In this document: positions 1 to 9,262 of the stretch, piece after piece | Layout: every line of letters starts with the position of its first letter | Numbering within the stretch: the first letter of the stretch is position 1 | Assembly (NCBI GenBank): GCA_963761015.1 | Contig: CAVXFL010000020.1 | Span: forward strand, 248,001-312,000 | Origin: CAVXFL01 sp963761015 | Lineage (GTDB): Bacteria > Pseudomonadota > Alphaproteobacteria > Acetobacterales > Acetobacteraceae | Reading direction: 5' to 3' | DNA: 64,000 nt | The notes under the pieces: generated by a model | What the model was told of the DNA's origin: nothing | Seen by the model: only the letters and a program-made list of their open reading frames with translations | Database searches by the model: none | Program-made: the position numbers and the translations under genes

Positions 1-7
1 CGCTGTG

Positions 8-403
8 ATGGCGCGACCGCTGACCGCGTTGGCGCTGCTGGCGGTCGCGGTCGGGCCGGCGCATTCGGGCGGGGCAACCGAGTGCAGCAACGCGATGACG
101 CAGACCGATCTGAACATCTGTTTCACCCAGGTCTATCGCCGGGCGGACACCGAGCTGAATCGCGTCTACGCTCAGTTGCGCGGACAGATCAGTCCCGCCG
201 GCCAGACCTTGTTGCGTGACGCCGAGCGCGCCTGGATCGGCTATCGGGACAAGGAGTGCGACTTCGAAACCGCAGGCAGCGCGGGCGGGTCCATCCGTCC
301 CATGCTGATCGCGCAATGCCTGACCGCGCTGACCAACCGGCGCATCGCGGAACTCGCGAACCAGCGCGATTGCAAGGAAGGCGATCTCTGCGGCGGGCAA
401 TGA
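8..403 (+). CDS. Exported DUF1311 (LprI-like) protein
   Basis: This is a 131-residue protein of the DUF1311 family, the group that includes lysozyme-inhibitor LprI. A hydrophobic signal peptide occupies roughly residues 1-21 and cleavage is likely near AHSGG, so it should be periplasmic. The mature part shows the family pattern: paired cysteines (ECSNAMTQTDLNIC), a helical stretch with the LNRVYAQL motif, then AERAWIGYRDKEC and a late Cys pair. GTG at 5 directly precedes the ATG at 8; the ATG gives the cleaner signal peptide. The true start could lie before the window edge. Exact function is unknown; lysozyme inhibition is known only for some members. Confidence 0.75.
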   Translation: MARPLTALALLAVAVGPAHSGGATECSNAMTQTDLNICFTQVYRRADTELNRVYAQLRGQISPAGQTLLRDAERAWIGYRDKECDFETAGSAGGSIRPMLIAQCLTALTNRRIAELANQRDCKEGDLCGGQ

Positions 404-444
404 CGCCGACCCGGCGGAGGCGGAACCGGCTCGCGCCCGCCCGG

Positions 445-1834
445 CTACGATGTTGACCGGCGTCGGCGCAATCGTCTTCCCGCGTGACCGATATGGCCCG
501 CCGCTTGCGCCATCAGCCCTGGGATCCGCATGACGGGATGGCGGAGCGTCATCTGATGGTGGTTCCGCCGCGCGCGCGCGAGCTTGCCCACATCGTCGCG
601 CGAGGGTTTGGCCGCCGGGGCCTCGATCAACTCCGGCCCACCGTTCTCCGGCCGCTCGAGCGTGAGCGCCGAAAGCAGGTCGGGCGCGGTCGCCACGCGG
701 GGCGTCATCGACGCCCCGAGGTCGAACATTCGCTCGAGCGTGGCGATGATCGAGGTGTGGTCGAACGGGCGCCAAGCCTGCCCGTCGGACGGCCCCGGCG
801 GGCGAATGATGCTGCCGGCTGGCATGTAGGGCGAAATCAGCGCGGCCGGCACCCGAATACCGTATCGGTCGTAGCGGAAGCCAGCGGTGTATGGCGGGCC
901 GGGCGGCACGGCCGGCGGCGGCGGCGCGTGGTCGTAGCAGCCGCCGTGCTCGTCGAACGTAACCACAAGCAGCGTCTTCGCCCAATTCGGCGACCGGCGC
1001 ACCGCGTTGTACGTCGCGGCGATCAGTTGCTCGCCGTGGACGATGTTGTGCGGCGGGTGCTCGTCGTTCGGCATCTCGCTGAGCAGCGGGTTCGGATAAT
1101 AGCGCGGCTCGATGAAGCTGTAATTCGGCAGCTTCCCGTCCGCGGCATCGTCGAGGAAATCCTCGAACAGGCGGAAATGCGTCGGGATCTTGATCCAAAG
1201 ATCCACGAGCGTGGCGGCCTGCGGCGCGTCGTGGAAATAGATGTTCCAGCTTCGGGCATGCCGGCCGAGGCGGCGGAAGATGGTCGGCAGCAGGCGCGGC
1301 ACCACATACGGGAAAGTCGGGCTCTCGTTGTTCACCCAGCCGCCGGCGGTGCCGCAATGCGCGAAATACCGGTTCGGCCAGGTCTCGCACGGTGCCGAGG
1401 CGTACCAGCGGTCCGACACGCCGAACGCGGTGGCGAGTCTGCTGATGACGGGGAGTTGCGTCGGCGTGAAATAGTGCATGATGGCTTTGGGGTCGTATGG
1501 CGACGTCGACGCCGCCTGGCGCATGTAGTTGTCGACGAAGCCGTCCATGGTCTCGGGACCACCCGGCGTGCCGCCCAGCCCGAAGATTTGCATGTTGATG
1601 TCTGCGAAATATTCACCCGGGTCGTGATCGGGCATGCGCGCGGTTTCCGGCCGCACGCCGGTATCGTTCCAAACGCCGATCTGTTCGACCGATCCGTCCG
1701 GCTTGTGCCAGGGATTCGAACTCGCTGCCGTCGAGCCCGTCGAACGCCTCGCTCTTCGGATAGAGATTGCCGAAGATGTTGTCGAACGAGCGGTTTTCGA
1801 GCATCAGCACGACAAGATGCTCGATCTTGCTCAT
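445..1834 (-). CDS. Phospholipase C-like phosphoesterase, frame broken by one base
   Basis: This gene belongs to the phosphoesterase family that includes bacterial phospholipase C and acid phosphatase AcpA. The N-terminal part (ATG at 1834, preceded by GGGAG) carries the hallmark MLENRSFDNIFG motif. The rest is in another frame and continues with NPWHKPDGSVEQIGVWN, PNRYFAHCGTAGG and DEHGGCYDHAPPP, all expected of the active-site region. The switch lies around 1711-1725, and the start-to-stop span is 3n+1, so one extra base would explain it. No signal peptide is visible. The protein would be about 463 residues once repaired. It may hydrolyse phospholipids or other phosphoesters; the substrate cannot be told. 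Confidence 0.75.
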
Positions 1835-1957
1835 TCGGACTCCCGTGAAAGTTGGGTCGGCCCCGGTTGTCAAACCGCCTGCGCGACCCTGATTTCCAAC
1901 CGCTTGCCGAGCGCGAGCATGGCCGCTTCTACATCGTCCATCCTGGACTTGCCGAGA

Positions 1958-3904
1958 TCACGAAACCACCCGGTTGCCGACCAGTTCGCTCACCGCCGAC
2001 GGATCGGCCAGGGTCGAGGTGTCGCCGAGATTGTCGGTCTCGTTGGCGGCGATCTTGCGCAGGATGCGGCGCATGATCTTGCCTGAGCGCGTCTTCGGCA
2101 GCGCGGGGGCCCATTGGATCACGTCGGGCGAGGCGATCGGCCCGATCTCCCGGCGCACCCAGGCGACCAGTTCCTTGCGCAGTTCCTCGGTCGGCTCCAC
2201 GCCGGATTTCAACGTGACATAGGCGTAGATGCCCTGGCCCTTCAGGTCGTGCGGGAAGCCCACGACCGCCGCTTCGGCGACCATCACATGCGCCACCAGC
2301 GCGCTTTCCACCTCCGCCGTACCCATGCGGTGACCGGAGACGTTGATCACGTCGTCGACGCGGCCGGTGATCCAATAGTAGCCGTCCGCGTCGCGCCGCG
2401 CGCCGTCGCCGGTGAAATAGCGGCCCTTGAACGTGCTGAAATAGGTCTGCACGAAGCGCGCGTGATCGCCATACACCGTGCGCATCTGGCCGGGCCAACT
2501 GTCGGCGATGCAGAGATTGCCCGCGGCGGCGCCGTGCAACTCGTTGCCGTCGCCATCGACGATCAGCGGCTTCACGCCGGGCAATGGCAGCGTCGCGCTC
2601 CCCGGCTTCTGCGGAATCGCGCCGGGCAGCGGCGAGATCAGGATGCCGCCGGTTTCCGTCTGCCACCACGTATCCACGATCGGGCAGCGCTCCTCGCCGA
2701 CCACGCGGTAATACCAGAGCCAGGCTTCCGGATTGATCGGCTCGCCGACGCTGCCGAGGACGCGCAAGCTCTGGCGCGAGGTGCGCTTCACCGGCGTCTC
2801 GCCCTCGCGCATCAGCGCGCGGATCGCGGTCGGCGCGGTGTAGAAGATGTTGACCTTGTGCTTGTCGACCACCTGCCAGAAGCGGCTGGCGTCAGGGTAG
2901 TTTGGGATGCCCTCGAACATGAGCGTGACAGCCCCGTTCGCGAGCGGACCATAGACGATGTATGTGTGCCCGGTCACCCAGCCGATATCGGCGGTGCACC
3001 AGTAGATTTCTCCGGGATGGTAATCGAACACCAACTCGTGCGTGGACCAGGCCCAGACCATGTAGCCGCCGATCGTGTGCAGCACGCCCTTCGGCTTGCC
3101 GGTCGAGCCTGACGTGTAAAGGATGAACAGTGCGTCCTCCGCGCTCATCGGCTCGGGCGCGCAGTTCGCGGGCGCCGCGGCCAGCCTGTCCTCCCAGGCA
3201 TGATCGCGCCCGCGCTGCATCGGCACGTTCGCGCCGGTCACGCGCGCCATCAGCACGTTCGCGACCGAGGGGCAGGATTTCAACGCCTCGTCCGCGTTCT
3301 CCTTCAGCGCCACGCGCCGCCCGCCGCGGCGGCCCTCGTCGGCGGTGATCAGCAGCGTCGAGTTGCAGTCCTGAATCCGGTTGGCGAGGCTATCGGGGGA
3401 GAAGCCGCCGAACACCACGGAGTGAATCGCGCCGATCCGCGCGCAGCCAAGCATGGCGACCGCCGCCTCGATCACCATCGGCAGATAGATCGTCACCACG
3501 TCGCCCTTCTTGGCGCCGAGCGATTTCAGCGCGTTGGCGCAGCGGCAGACCTGCTCGTGCAGTTCGCGATAGGTGATCGTTCGGTGCGTGGCCGGGTCGT
3601 CGCCCTCCCAGATGATCGCCACCTGATCGGGGCGCTCCGCGAGGTGGCGGTCCAGGCAACACGCCGAGGCGTTCAGCACGCCGTCCTCGAACCAGCGAAT
3701 GGCGACGTCGCCGGTGAAGTTCGTGTTCTTGATCCGGGTCGGCGGCTTCATCCAGGGAATCCGCTTGGCCTGCTCGGCCCAGTAGCCGTCCGGATCGCTG
3801 GCGGCGCGCTCGTAGTGGGCGCGGTATTGCTCCGCGGTCATATGCGCCCGCGCGGCGGTTTCGGGCTTCACCGCGACGATCTGGTCATCGGACATCGCAC
3901 TCAT
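1958..3904 (-). CDS. acs: Acetyl-CoA synthetase
   Basis: AMP-forming acetate-CoA ligase of 648 residues, the usual length. It converts acetate, ATP and CoA to acetyl-CoA in the cytoplasm through an acetyl-AMP intermediate. Visible motifs in order: the N-terminal ACAS segment (YRAHYERAASDPDGYW), the P-loop-like TSGSTGKPKG, DTWWQTETGG, the YFTGDGARRDADGYYWITGR hinge region and the C-terminal PKTRSGKIMRR, whose lysine is the adenylation and acetylation-control residue. The ATG at 3904 gives an alanine/serine-rich N-terminus; MTAEQY a little downstream is a less likely start. It stands alone on this strand. Identification is secure. Confidence 0.95.
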   Translation of the reverse strand: MSAMSDDQIVAVKPETAARAHMTAEQYRAHYERAASDPDGYWAEQAKRIPWMKPPTRIKNTNFTGDVAIRWFEDGVLNASACCLDRHLAERPDQVAIIWEGDDPATHRTITYRELHEQVCRCANALKSLGAKKGDVVTIYLPMVIEAAVAMLGCARIGAIHSVVFGGFSPDSLANRIQDCNSTLLITADEGRRGGRRVALKENADEALKSCPSVANVLMARVTGANVPMQRGRDHAWEDRLAAAPANCAPEPMSAEDALFILYTSGSTGKPKGVLHTIGGYMVWAWSTHELVFDYHPGEIYWCTADIGWVTGHTYIVYGPLANGAVTLMFEGIPNYPDASRFWQVVDKHKVNIFYTAPTAIRALMREGETPVKRTSRQSLRVLGSVGEPINPEAWLWYYRVVGEERCPIVDTWWQTETGGILISPLPGAIPQKPGSATLPLPGVKPLIVDGDGNELHGAAAGNLCIADSWPGQMRTVYGDHARFVQTYFSTFKGRYFTGDGARRDADGYYWITGRVDDVINVSGHRMGTAEVESALVAHVMVAEAAVVGFPHDLKGQGIYAYVTLKSGVEPTEELRKELVAWVRREIGPIASPDVIQWAPALPKTRSGKIMRRILRKIAANETDNLGDTSTLADPSAVSELVGNRVVS

Positions 3905-4032
3905 CCTCCCGGGCGGCGCGCCGGCAAGCGGCGGCCTTTACCGGCACATTCAACACAAGCGCGCGACGCCTTGGAAGGCCGGGGCCGGTCCACGCGTTTC
4001 GCCCGGCATTCCGAAAAGCGGAGAAAAGCACC

Positions 4033-4362
4033 ATGGCCACGATGCGCGCGGTGCAGGTTTCCCGCCCGGACGGGCCGCTGGACCTGGTCGAGCGCCCGTT
4101 GCCCGAGCCGGGGTCGGGCGAGGCGCGGGTCAGGATCGAAGCCTGCGGCATCTGTCACAGCCTGACCGTCGAGGGCACGTTTCCTGGCATCAAATATTCG
4201 ATCGTCCCCGGTCACGAGATCGCCGGGCGCATCGAGGCGCCCGGGGCGGGCGTGGTCGGCTGGCCCGGATGTCCTGACGACGGGCCGGTGAGGCACTGCG
4301 TGCCGGTCGGCAAACAGGAACATTTCAAGACCGCTTGGTTAACAGATCGTTGGCATTTTTGA
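4033..4362 (+). pseudogene. Truncated zinc alcohol dehydrogenase (N-terminal GroES-like part)
   Basis: The first ~75 residues match the GroES-like domain of zinc-dependent alcohol dehydrogenases: LDLVERPLPEPGSGEARV, the metal-ligand segment EACGICHS and the PGHEIAGRI motif. After GVVGW the similarity stops. The expected structural-zinc loop and the whole NAD-binding domain are missing, and a short unrelated tail (about 30 residues) runs to a stop at 4362. At 109 residues it is about a third of the normal ~340. A deletion looks more likely than a single frameshift, because I could not find the continuation in another frame nearby. The product is unlikely to be active. Confidence 0.65.
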
Positions 4363-4426
4363 GGTCCAATTCGCGGCAGCGAGTCTCGGGCGCGTGCCAT
4401 AATGACGCTCGTCGCCGGAGGGACCG

Positions 4427-6142
4427 ATGCGGATCAATTTCTTGTACGATCCGAGCGCACAAAGCGTACCGGCCGGATTCAAATCGGCGCTCGCCGCGGC
4501 GGCCGATTACCTGGGCAGGCTTGTCCTCGACCCGATCACGGTGACCATCGAAGTCGGCTACGGCGAGGATGCGGGACTGTCGCTCGGCGGCGCGCTCGGC
4601 ATCGGGGGCCCCGCTTCCGGCGAGAACCTGACCTATTCGCAGGTGAAAGACGCGCTGGCGGCCCACGCGACCTCGGCGGCCGACGCGACCGCGCTGGACA
4701 CTCTCCCGCGTGGCGACCCGGTTTCGCGCGGGTCGTATTTCGTTGCCGCCGCGACCGCGAAGGCCTGGGGGTTGTTGCCGGCCGACGGAGCCGAAATCGA
4801 CGGCAGCGTGGGATTCAGCAGTAGCGCCGCGTTCAATTACGATCCGAACAATCGCGCCATCGCCGGCCAATACGACTTCCTCGGCACGGCCTTGCATGAG
4901 CTGACGCACGCGCTCGGGCGCATCAGCGACGCCGCGCCGATGGCGCTGTTCCAGTATTCGGCGCCGGGTGTGCTCGCCCTGACGAGCGGCCAGCCCGCGT
5001 ATTTCTCCATCGATGGCGGCGCGACTGATCTCGGCAATTTCGACGTCACGTCGGACGACGCCGATTGGGCATCCGGCTCCGCGCCCGACGCGTTCGACGC
5101 CTATTCCGGCACCGGCCGCGAATACGCCGTCACGCCGACGGACGTGACCGAATTGGACGTTCTCGGCTTTACCGTCGCGCCGGGCCTCGCCCAGGGTTCG
5201 GCTTCTGCCATCGCCATGGTTCAGGGCGGGCAATGGCTGACCACGCCCGCCGGACAAAGCACGGTCGTCACCGACCAGAGCACCGGAGGCAACGTCGTCG
5301 CCAGCCAGGGGAACGACACCGTCAACTCCGGCAGCGGGTCGATCACGATCGTGAGTGCCACGGCGGGCGCGCAACTGCGCGTCAATCTCGGGTCGGGCGA
5401 CGCGCTGGTTTTCCCGAGCGCCGCCGATGCCTCCATCGCGCTCGGGACCGGCGCCAGCACCATCGTCGGCGGTCCGGGCACGCTGACGATCTCGGGCAGC
5501 CCGTCGCCGGGCGGCGAGGATACGATTTTCGGCAGTTCCGTCAGCCTCACCGCAGTCTCGGGCGGCGCGGAAAGGATGCTGTTCGTCGGCGGGAGCGGAA
5601 GTTCCGCCGTCACGGTCGGCGCGGCGGGCGGTGGCGCGTTCGCCGGCAGCGGCGGGAGCACCCTTATCGCCACAGCGCCGAATACGTTTCTCGCCGGCAA
5701 CGTGAGCGGCGATCAGCTCGTCGTGGCCGGTATCGGCGGCGATATGCTGGCGGCGGGCGGCGGCAACGAGACGTTGAACGGCGCCGACGCGGTCCGCCCG
5801 GACGTGATGTTCGGCGGTTCGGGCGACACGCTGATCCGATCGGGGCACGGTGACGACACTTTCGTGGGGACCGCCGGCGCGTGCACCGTGCTCGCCGGCA
5901 GCGGCAACGCGACCATGTGGGTAGGCGCCGGCGCCGATACGTTGCAGTTCACCGCCGGTCTGACCGGCGGCAAGGACGTGATCTCCGGCTTTCGCCCGGG
6001 CGTCGATCATCTGGCGATTTCCGGCTACGGCCGCCCAGCCGCGATCGTCGCGGCGAACGGCTCCAGCGTAGTCCGGCTCGCCGACGGCACCCAGATCACC
6101 GTTCTGGGCGTGAGCACGGAAAATCTTGCCATGCTCGCGTGA
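4427..6142 (+). CDS. Secreted metalloprotease with RTX-like C-terminal region
   Basis: A 571-residue protein with a metzincin-type zinc site, HELTHALGR, near residues 155-163, embedded in a ~250-residue N-terminal domain of the NF038122-like metalloprotease style. The second half is glycine-, serine- and aspartate-rich and built of short imperfect repeats (for example GGSGDTL, GHGDDTF, GAGADTL), ending in GGKDVISGFRPGVDHLAIS. This is the arrangement seen at the end of calcium-binding RTX proteins exported by type I secretion. There is no N-terminal signal peptide, which fits that route. GGAGGGACC precedes the ATG at 4427. No type I transporter genes are adjacent. Substrate is unknown. Confidence 0.75.
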   Translation: MRINFLYDPSAQSVPAGFKSALAAAADYLGRLVLDPITVTIEVGYGEDAGLSLGGALGIGGPASGENLTYSQVKDALAAHATSAADATALDTLPRGDPVSRGSYFVAAATAKAWGLLPADGAEIDGSVGFSSSAAFNYDPNNRAIAGQYDFLGTALHELTHALGRISDAAPMALFQYSAPGVLALTSGQPAYFSIDGGATDLGNFDVTSDDADWASGSAPDAFDAYSGTGREYAVTPTDVTELDVLGFTVAPGLAQGSASAIAMVQGGQWLTTPAGQSTVVTDQSTGGNVVASQGNDTVNSGSGSITIVSATAGAQLRVNLGSGDALVFPSAADASIALGTGASTIVGGPGTLTISGSPSPGGEDTIFGSSVSLTAVSGGAERMLFVGGSGSSAVTVGAAGGGAFAGSGGSTLIATAPNTFLAGNVSGDQLVVAGIGGDMLAAGGGNETLNGADAVRPDVMFGGSGDTLIRSGHGDDTFVGTAGACTVLAGSGNATMWVGAGADTLQFTAGLTGGKDVISGFRPGVDHLAISGYGRPAAIVAANGSSVVRLADGTQITVLGVSTENLAMLA

Positions 6143-6151
6143 AGCTTGCCG

Positions 6152-6187
6152 ACCTGACGCGAGCGCGCCGGCGCGCTCAGGTCAGGT
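6152..6187. terminator. Hairpin between convergent genes
   Basis: ACCTGAC at 6152-6158 pairs with GTCAGGT at 6181-6187, and the inner GAGCGCG pairs with CGCGCTC, with one two-base mismatch. It sits between the convergent stops at 6142 and 6200 and probably ends transcription from both sides. No strong T-run follows on either strand. Confidence 0.5.
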
Positions 6188-6199
6188 ATGGGCGCCCGC

Positions 6200-7063
6200 C
6201 TAGCCGATCACGATCCGTAGCGGAGCCGCCGCCGCGGTGACGACGATCGGCGTGTGGCCGGCGGGGTCCCCATCGGCCTGCGCCGGAACCCGCTCGTCCA
6301 GGAACTCGATTTGCCGCGCCTCGACGACCTTGAGGCCCGGCGCCTTGTGCAGACGATCGAGCGGCAGCGCGGCGCCATAGAACACCGTCGCGCCCCGCCC
6401 GCTCCAGGCGAATAGCGCGACCTGGAACACCGGCTCGCCCGGAGCCGCGCGCGGCGCCAGCGTATACGGCCCGGCATAGAACCGACCCTTGCTGACGATC
6501 ACGCTGGCCGCCTCCATCGCCACGCCGTCCAGGCGCAACCGGATCGGGGCGTAGGGATAGCGAACGATTTCGCGCGCGGACTGCGCGACGTAGGCCCAGC
6601 GCCCGCACAGCCGCTTCAGGCCGAGCCCCACGTTGTGGACCACCTGCGCGTCGAAGCCCACGCCCAGCATCTGCACGAACAGCCGGCTCGCTCCGCCGCA
6701 TCGCGCGACGCCCGGAAACAGCGCGCGCGTGCGCCCGAAGGCCAGCGCGGCGGCGACGGCGCGGGGCGCGAATGGCAGGCCGAGTTCGTGCGCCAGCACG
6801 TTCGCCGTGCCGAGCGGAATGACGCCGAGCCGCGTTTCGCTCCCGGCAAGCCCGTTGGCGATCTCCGCAATGGTCCCGTCGCCGCCCGCCGCGACCACCA
6901 GCGGCACCCCCGCCCGCGCCGCCTCTCGCGCCAACTCGGTCGCGTGTCCTGGATGCGCGGTCTCCACCAACTCGAGACGCACGCCGTTGGCGATGAGCAC
7001 ATCGAGCACACGCCACAAGCCGCGCGTCCGGCGCGGGCCCGCGGCCGGGTTGAAGATAATCAT
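6200..7063 (-). CDS. Diacylglycerol kinase-family lipid kinase
   Basis: Member of the DAGK catalytic-domain family (YegS/LCB5-like). The start MIIFNPAAG and the nucleotide-binding motif AAGGDGTIAEIANGL are both present, followed by GVIPLGTANVLA, which is typical of the phosphate-binding loop. It is predicted to phosphorylate a lipid such as diacylglycerol, or a sphingoid base, at the membrane face. The chosen ATG (7063) lies directly before the conserved FNPAAG strand; a TTG at 7129 would add 22 atypical residues. At 287 residues the length is normal. It is transcribed divergently from the envelope operon that starts at 7302. Confidence 0.85.
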   Translation of the reverse strand: MIIFNPAAGPRRTRGLWRVLDVLIANGVRLELVETAHPGHATELAREAARAGVPLVVAAGGDGTIAEIANGLAGSETRLGVIPLGTANVLAHELGLPFAPRAVAAALAFGRTRALFPGVARCGGASRLFVQMLGVGFDAQVVHNVGLGLKRLCGRWAYVAQSAREIVRYPYAPIRLRLDGVAMEAASVIVSKGRFYAGPYTLAPRAAPGEPVFQVALFAWSGRGATVFYGAALPLDRLHKAPGLKVVEARQIEFLDERVPAQADGDPAGHTPIVVTAAAAPLRIVIG

Positions 7064-7301
7064 CAAGGGCGGAGACGCGCTGACCGAATCATCACGACAA
7101 CTGTAACTGCTGACATAAAAGTATTGCAATCAAATGTCGGGATTTGGTCGGGCCGATGACATTGGCTCGCCCGAACAGTGTGGCCTCTCGTCATGCAATC
7201 TTCACGTTCGCGAATCGGTGAATCCACCTATCTGAGGCGCACAGCTTCCTTGCGGTTCACAATCCCGCGCCGTTGCCGATCGAGGAGCAGGCCGACATCC
7301 G

Positions 7302-8111
7302 ATGAACGCGCCGGCCCTGGCGGCGAGTTACCGCGCCGTATTCATATCGGACACTCACCTCGGGACACGCGGCTGTCGCGCCGATTTTCTCGCGGATTTC
7401 CTGCGCGGCATCACCTGTCAGCGTTTGTTTCTGGTCGGCGACATCATCGACGGCTGGCGGTTGCGCAAATCCTGGTACTGGGACGCCTGCCATGACGACG
7501 TGTTGCGGCTGATCCTTCGCCACGCCCGCGCCGGCACGGAGGTCACCTATATTCCCGGCAACCACGACGAGATGTTCCGGGCCTGGCTCTCGCTGGGCCT
7601 GGAAGTCGCGGGTATCCGGCTGCAGAAGGACGCCTGCCACCGGACCGCGGATGGCCGAAAACTCCTGGTGATCCATGGCGACGAGTTCGACAGCGTCGTC
7701 CGTTATGCGCGTTTCATCGCCCTGCTGGGCGATGGCGCCTATCGCGCCGCGCTCGTCGTCAATCAGTGGTTCAACGCTGTCCGCCGCCGGCTCGGCTATC
7801 CCTATTGGTCGCTCTCGGCCTGGCTCAAGCTGCGGGTAAAGGAGGCGGTGAAGGCCATCGACCGTTTCGAGGAAGCGCTGGCCGGCGAGGCGCATCGCCG
7901 CGGGTTCGACGGCGTCGTCTGCGGACATATCCATCATGCCGAAATGCGCGAGGTCGGCGGCATCCTCTACGCGAATGACGGCGATTGGGTGGAAAGCTGC
8001 ACGGCGCTGGTCGAGCACCACGATGGACGGCTGGAACTGATCGAGTGGGCGACGGTCAACAACCTCTCGTTCTATGCCCCGCGCGGCGCCAGGCTTCCCG
8101 CGCGTGCTTGA
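7302..8111 (+). CDS. LpxH-like metallophosphoesterase
   Basis: A 269-residue calcineurin-like phosphoesterase with all metal-binding motifs: SDTHLG (about 15-20), GDIIDGW, GNHDE and GHIHH. It belongs to the UDP-2,3-diacylglucosamine diphosphatase (LpxH/YbbF-like) group. It opens a plus-strand cluster with a glycosyltransferase and lipid A genes, which favours a role in envelope lipid synthesis. Many alphaproteobacteria use LpxI for the lipid A step, and this subgroup often sits beside a GT4 glycosyltransferase, so the true substrate may be another lipid-linked pyrophosphate. Its end overlaps the next frame, suggesting coupled translation. Confidence 0.8.
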   Translation: MNAPALAASYRAVFISDTHLGTRGCRADFLADFLRGITCQRLFLVGDIIDGWRLRKSWYWDACHDDVLRLILRHARAGTEVTYIPGNHDEMFRAWLSLGLEVAGIRLQKDACHRTADGRKLLVIHGDEFDSVVRYARFIALLGDGAYRAALVVNQWFNAVRRRLGYPYWSLSAWLKLRVKEAVKAIDRFEEALAGEAHRRGFDGVVCGHIHHAEMREVGGILYANDGDWVESCTALVEHHDGRLELIEWATVNNLSFYAPRGARLPARA

Positions 8112-9192
8112 CGAGTGCGTGCCGGCGCGACCGGTTCCGGACCCGGTGGCGGCCGCGCGGTCCGTCCCGGACCCGAAGCTGCGGCGCATCCTGATCGTTT
8201 CCGATGCGTGGCTGCCGCAGGTGAACGGGGTGGTGCGCACGCTCGTCACCGTCGCCGCGGAGTTGACGGGGATGGGCTACGAGGTGGAGGTAGCCGGGCC
8301 GGACCGGTTCCGTTCCGTCCCGTGCCCGACCTATCCCGAGATCCGCTTGGCGCTGCTGCCGGGCCGTGGGCTTGCGCGGCTGATCGAGGCGTTCGCGCCC
8401 GACGCGCTGCACGTGGCGACCGAAGGTCCGCTCGGCATCGCGGCAAGTCGCTGGGCGCGCCGACGCGGCTTCCGGTACACGACCTCGTTTCACACGCGCT
8501 TTCCCGAATACATCCAGGCGCGAACGCGGCTGCCCCCCGCGGTCGTCTATCCCTGGCTGCGACGCTTTCACGGGCGGAGCAGCGGCGTCATGGTGGCGGC
8601 GCCGAGCCTCAGGGCCGAGTTGGCCGCGCGCGGCTTCCGCAACCTTTGCAACTGGTCGCGCGGGGTGGACCTTGATCTGTTCCGGCCGGCGCCGGCGGAA
8701 GCGTACGACCTCCCGCGCCCGGTTTTCGCCTATGTCGGGCGCATCGCGGTCGAAAAGAATATCGGCGCGTTCCTGGATCTCGACCTGCCCGGCTCGAAAG
8801 TCGTGGTCGGGGACGGGCCGCGGCTTGCGGCATTGCGGCGGAAATACCCGGCAGCGCTGTTCACCGGCGCGCGGCACGGCGAGGCGCTCGCGCGCGCCTA
8901 TGCCGGCGCGGACGTGCTGGTCTTTCCGTCGCTGACCGACACGTTCGGCCTGGTGCTGCTGGAGGCGCTGGCCTGCGGCACGCCGATCGCCGCCTTCCCG
9001 GTCACCGGGCCGAAGGACATCATCGTCGGCGCGGCGGGTCGAATCGGCGCGGTCGATGCCGACCTCGAGCAGGCGGCCCTGAGCGCGCTCGGCGCGGACC
9101 GCGCCGCCTGCCGCGCCCATGCCGAACGGTTCAGTTGGCGGGCCTGCGCGGCGGCCTTCCTGGCCAATCTGGCCCCGATGCGAGAGCCCTGA
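8074..9192 (+). CDS. Family 4 glycosyltransferase
   Basis: GT-B fold glycosyltransferase, 372 residues. The N-terminal acceptor domain starts at RRILIVSDAWLPQVNGVVRTL-like sequence, the form seen in MgtA-type lipid or mannosyl transferases. The C-terminal donor domain has YVGRIAVEKNI and the E-x7-E region LTDTFGLVLLEALACGTPI. It probably adds a sugar from a nucleotide donor to a membrane lipid. The start is uncertain: ATG 8074 overlaps the upstream gene by 38 bases and has no clear ribosome site, while GTG 8104 is an in-frame alternative with a shorter overlap. Pairing with the LpxH-like hydrolase is common in alphaproteobacteria. Confidence 0.8.
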   Translation: MPRAAPGFPRVLDECVPARPVPDPVAAARSVPDPKLRRILIVSDAWLPQVNGVVRTLVTVAAELTGMGYEVEVAGPDRFRSVPCPTYPEIRLALLPGRGLARLIEAFAPDALHVATEGPLGIAASRWARRRGFRYTTSFHTRFPEYIQARTRLPPAVVYPWLRRFHGRSSGVMVAAPSLRAELAARGFRNLCNWSRGVDLDLFRPAPAEAYDLPRPVFAYVGRIAVEKNIGAFLDLDLPGSKVVVGDGPRLAALRRKYPAALFTGARHGEALARAYAGADVLVFPSLTDTFGLVLLEALACGTPIAAFPVTGPKDIIVGAAGRIGAVDADLEQAALSALGADRAACRAHAERFSWRACAAAFLANLAPMREP

Positions 9193-9262
9193 GTTCGGCG
9201 TTTGCCGCCGCTGGCGTCGCATGCTACCGCGCCGCGATGATCGCCACTGCGCGGCTGGACCG

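Noticed and set aside
4427..6142. PEP-CTERM sorting signal on the metalloprotease
   Set aside because: There is no terminal membrane helix with a PEP motif; the C-terminus instead resembles an RTX-type ending.
7302..8111. Firm call as LpxH
   Set aside because: Alphaproteobacteria commonly use LpxI for that step, and this LpxH-like subgroup pairs with GT4 glycosyltransferases, so only a family-level name is justified.
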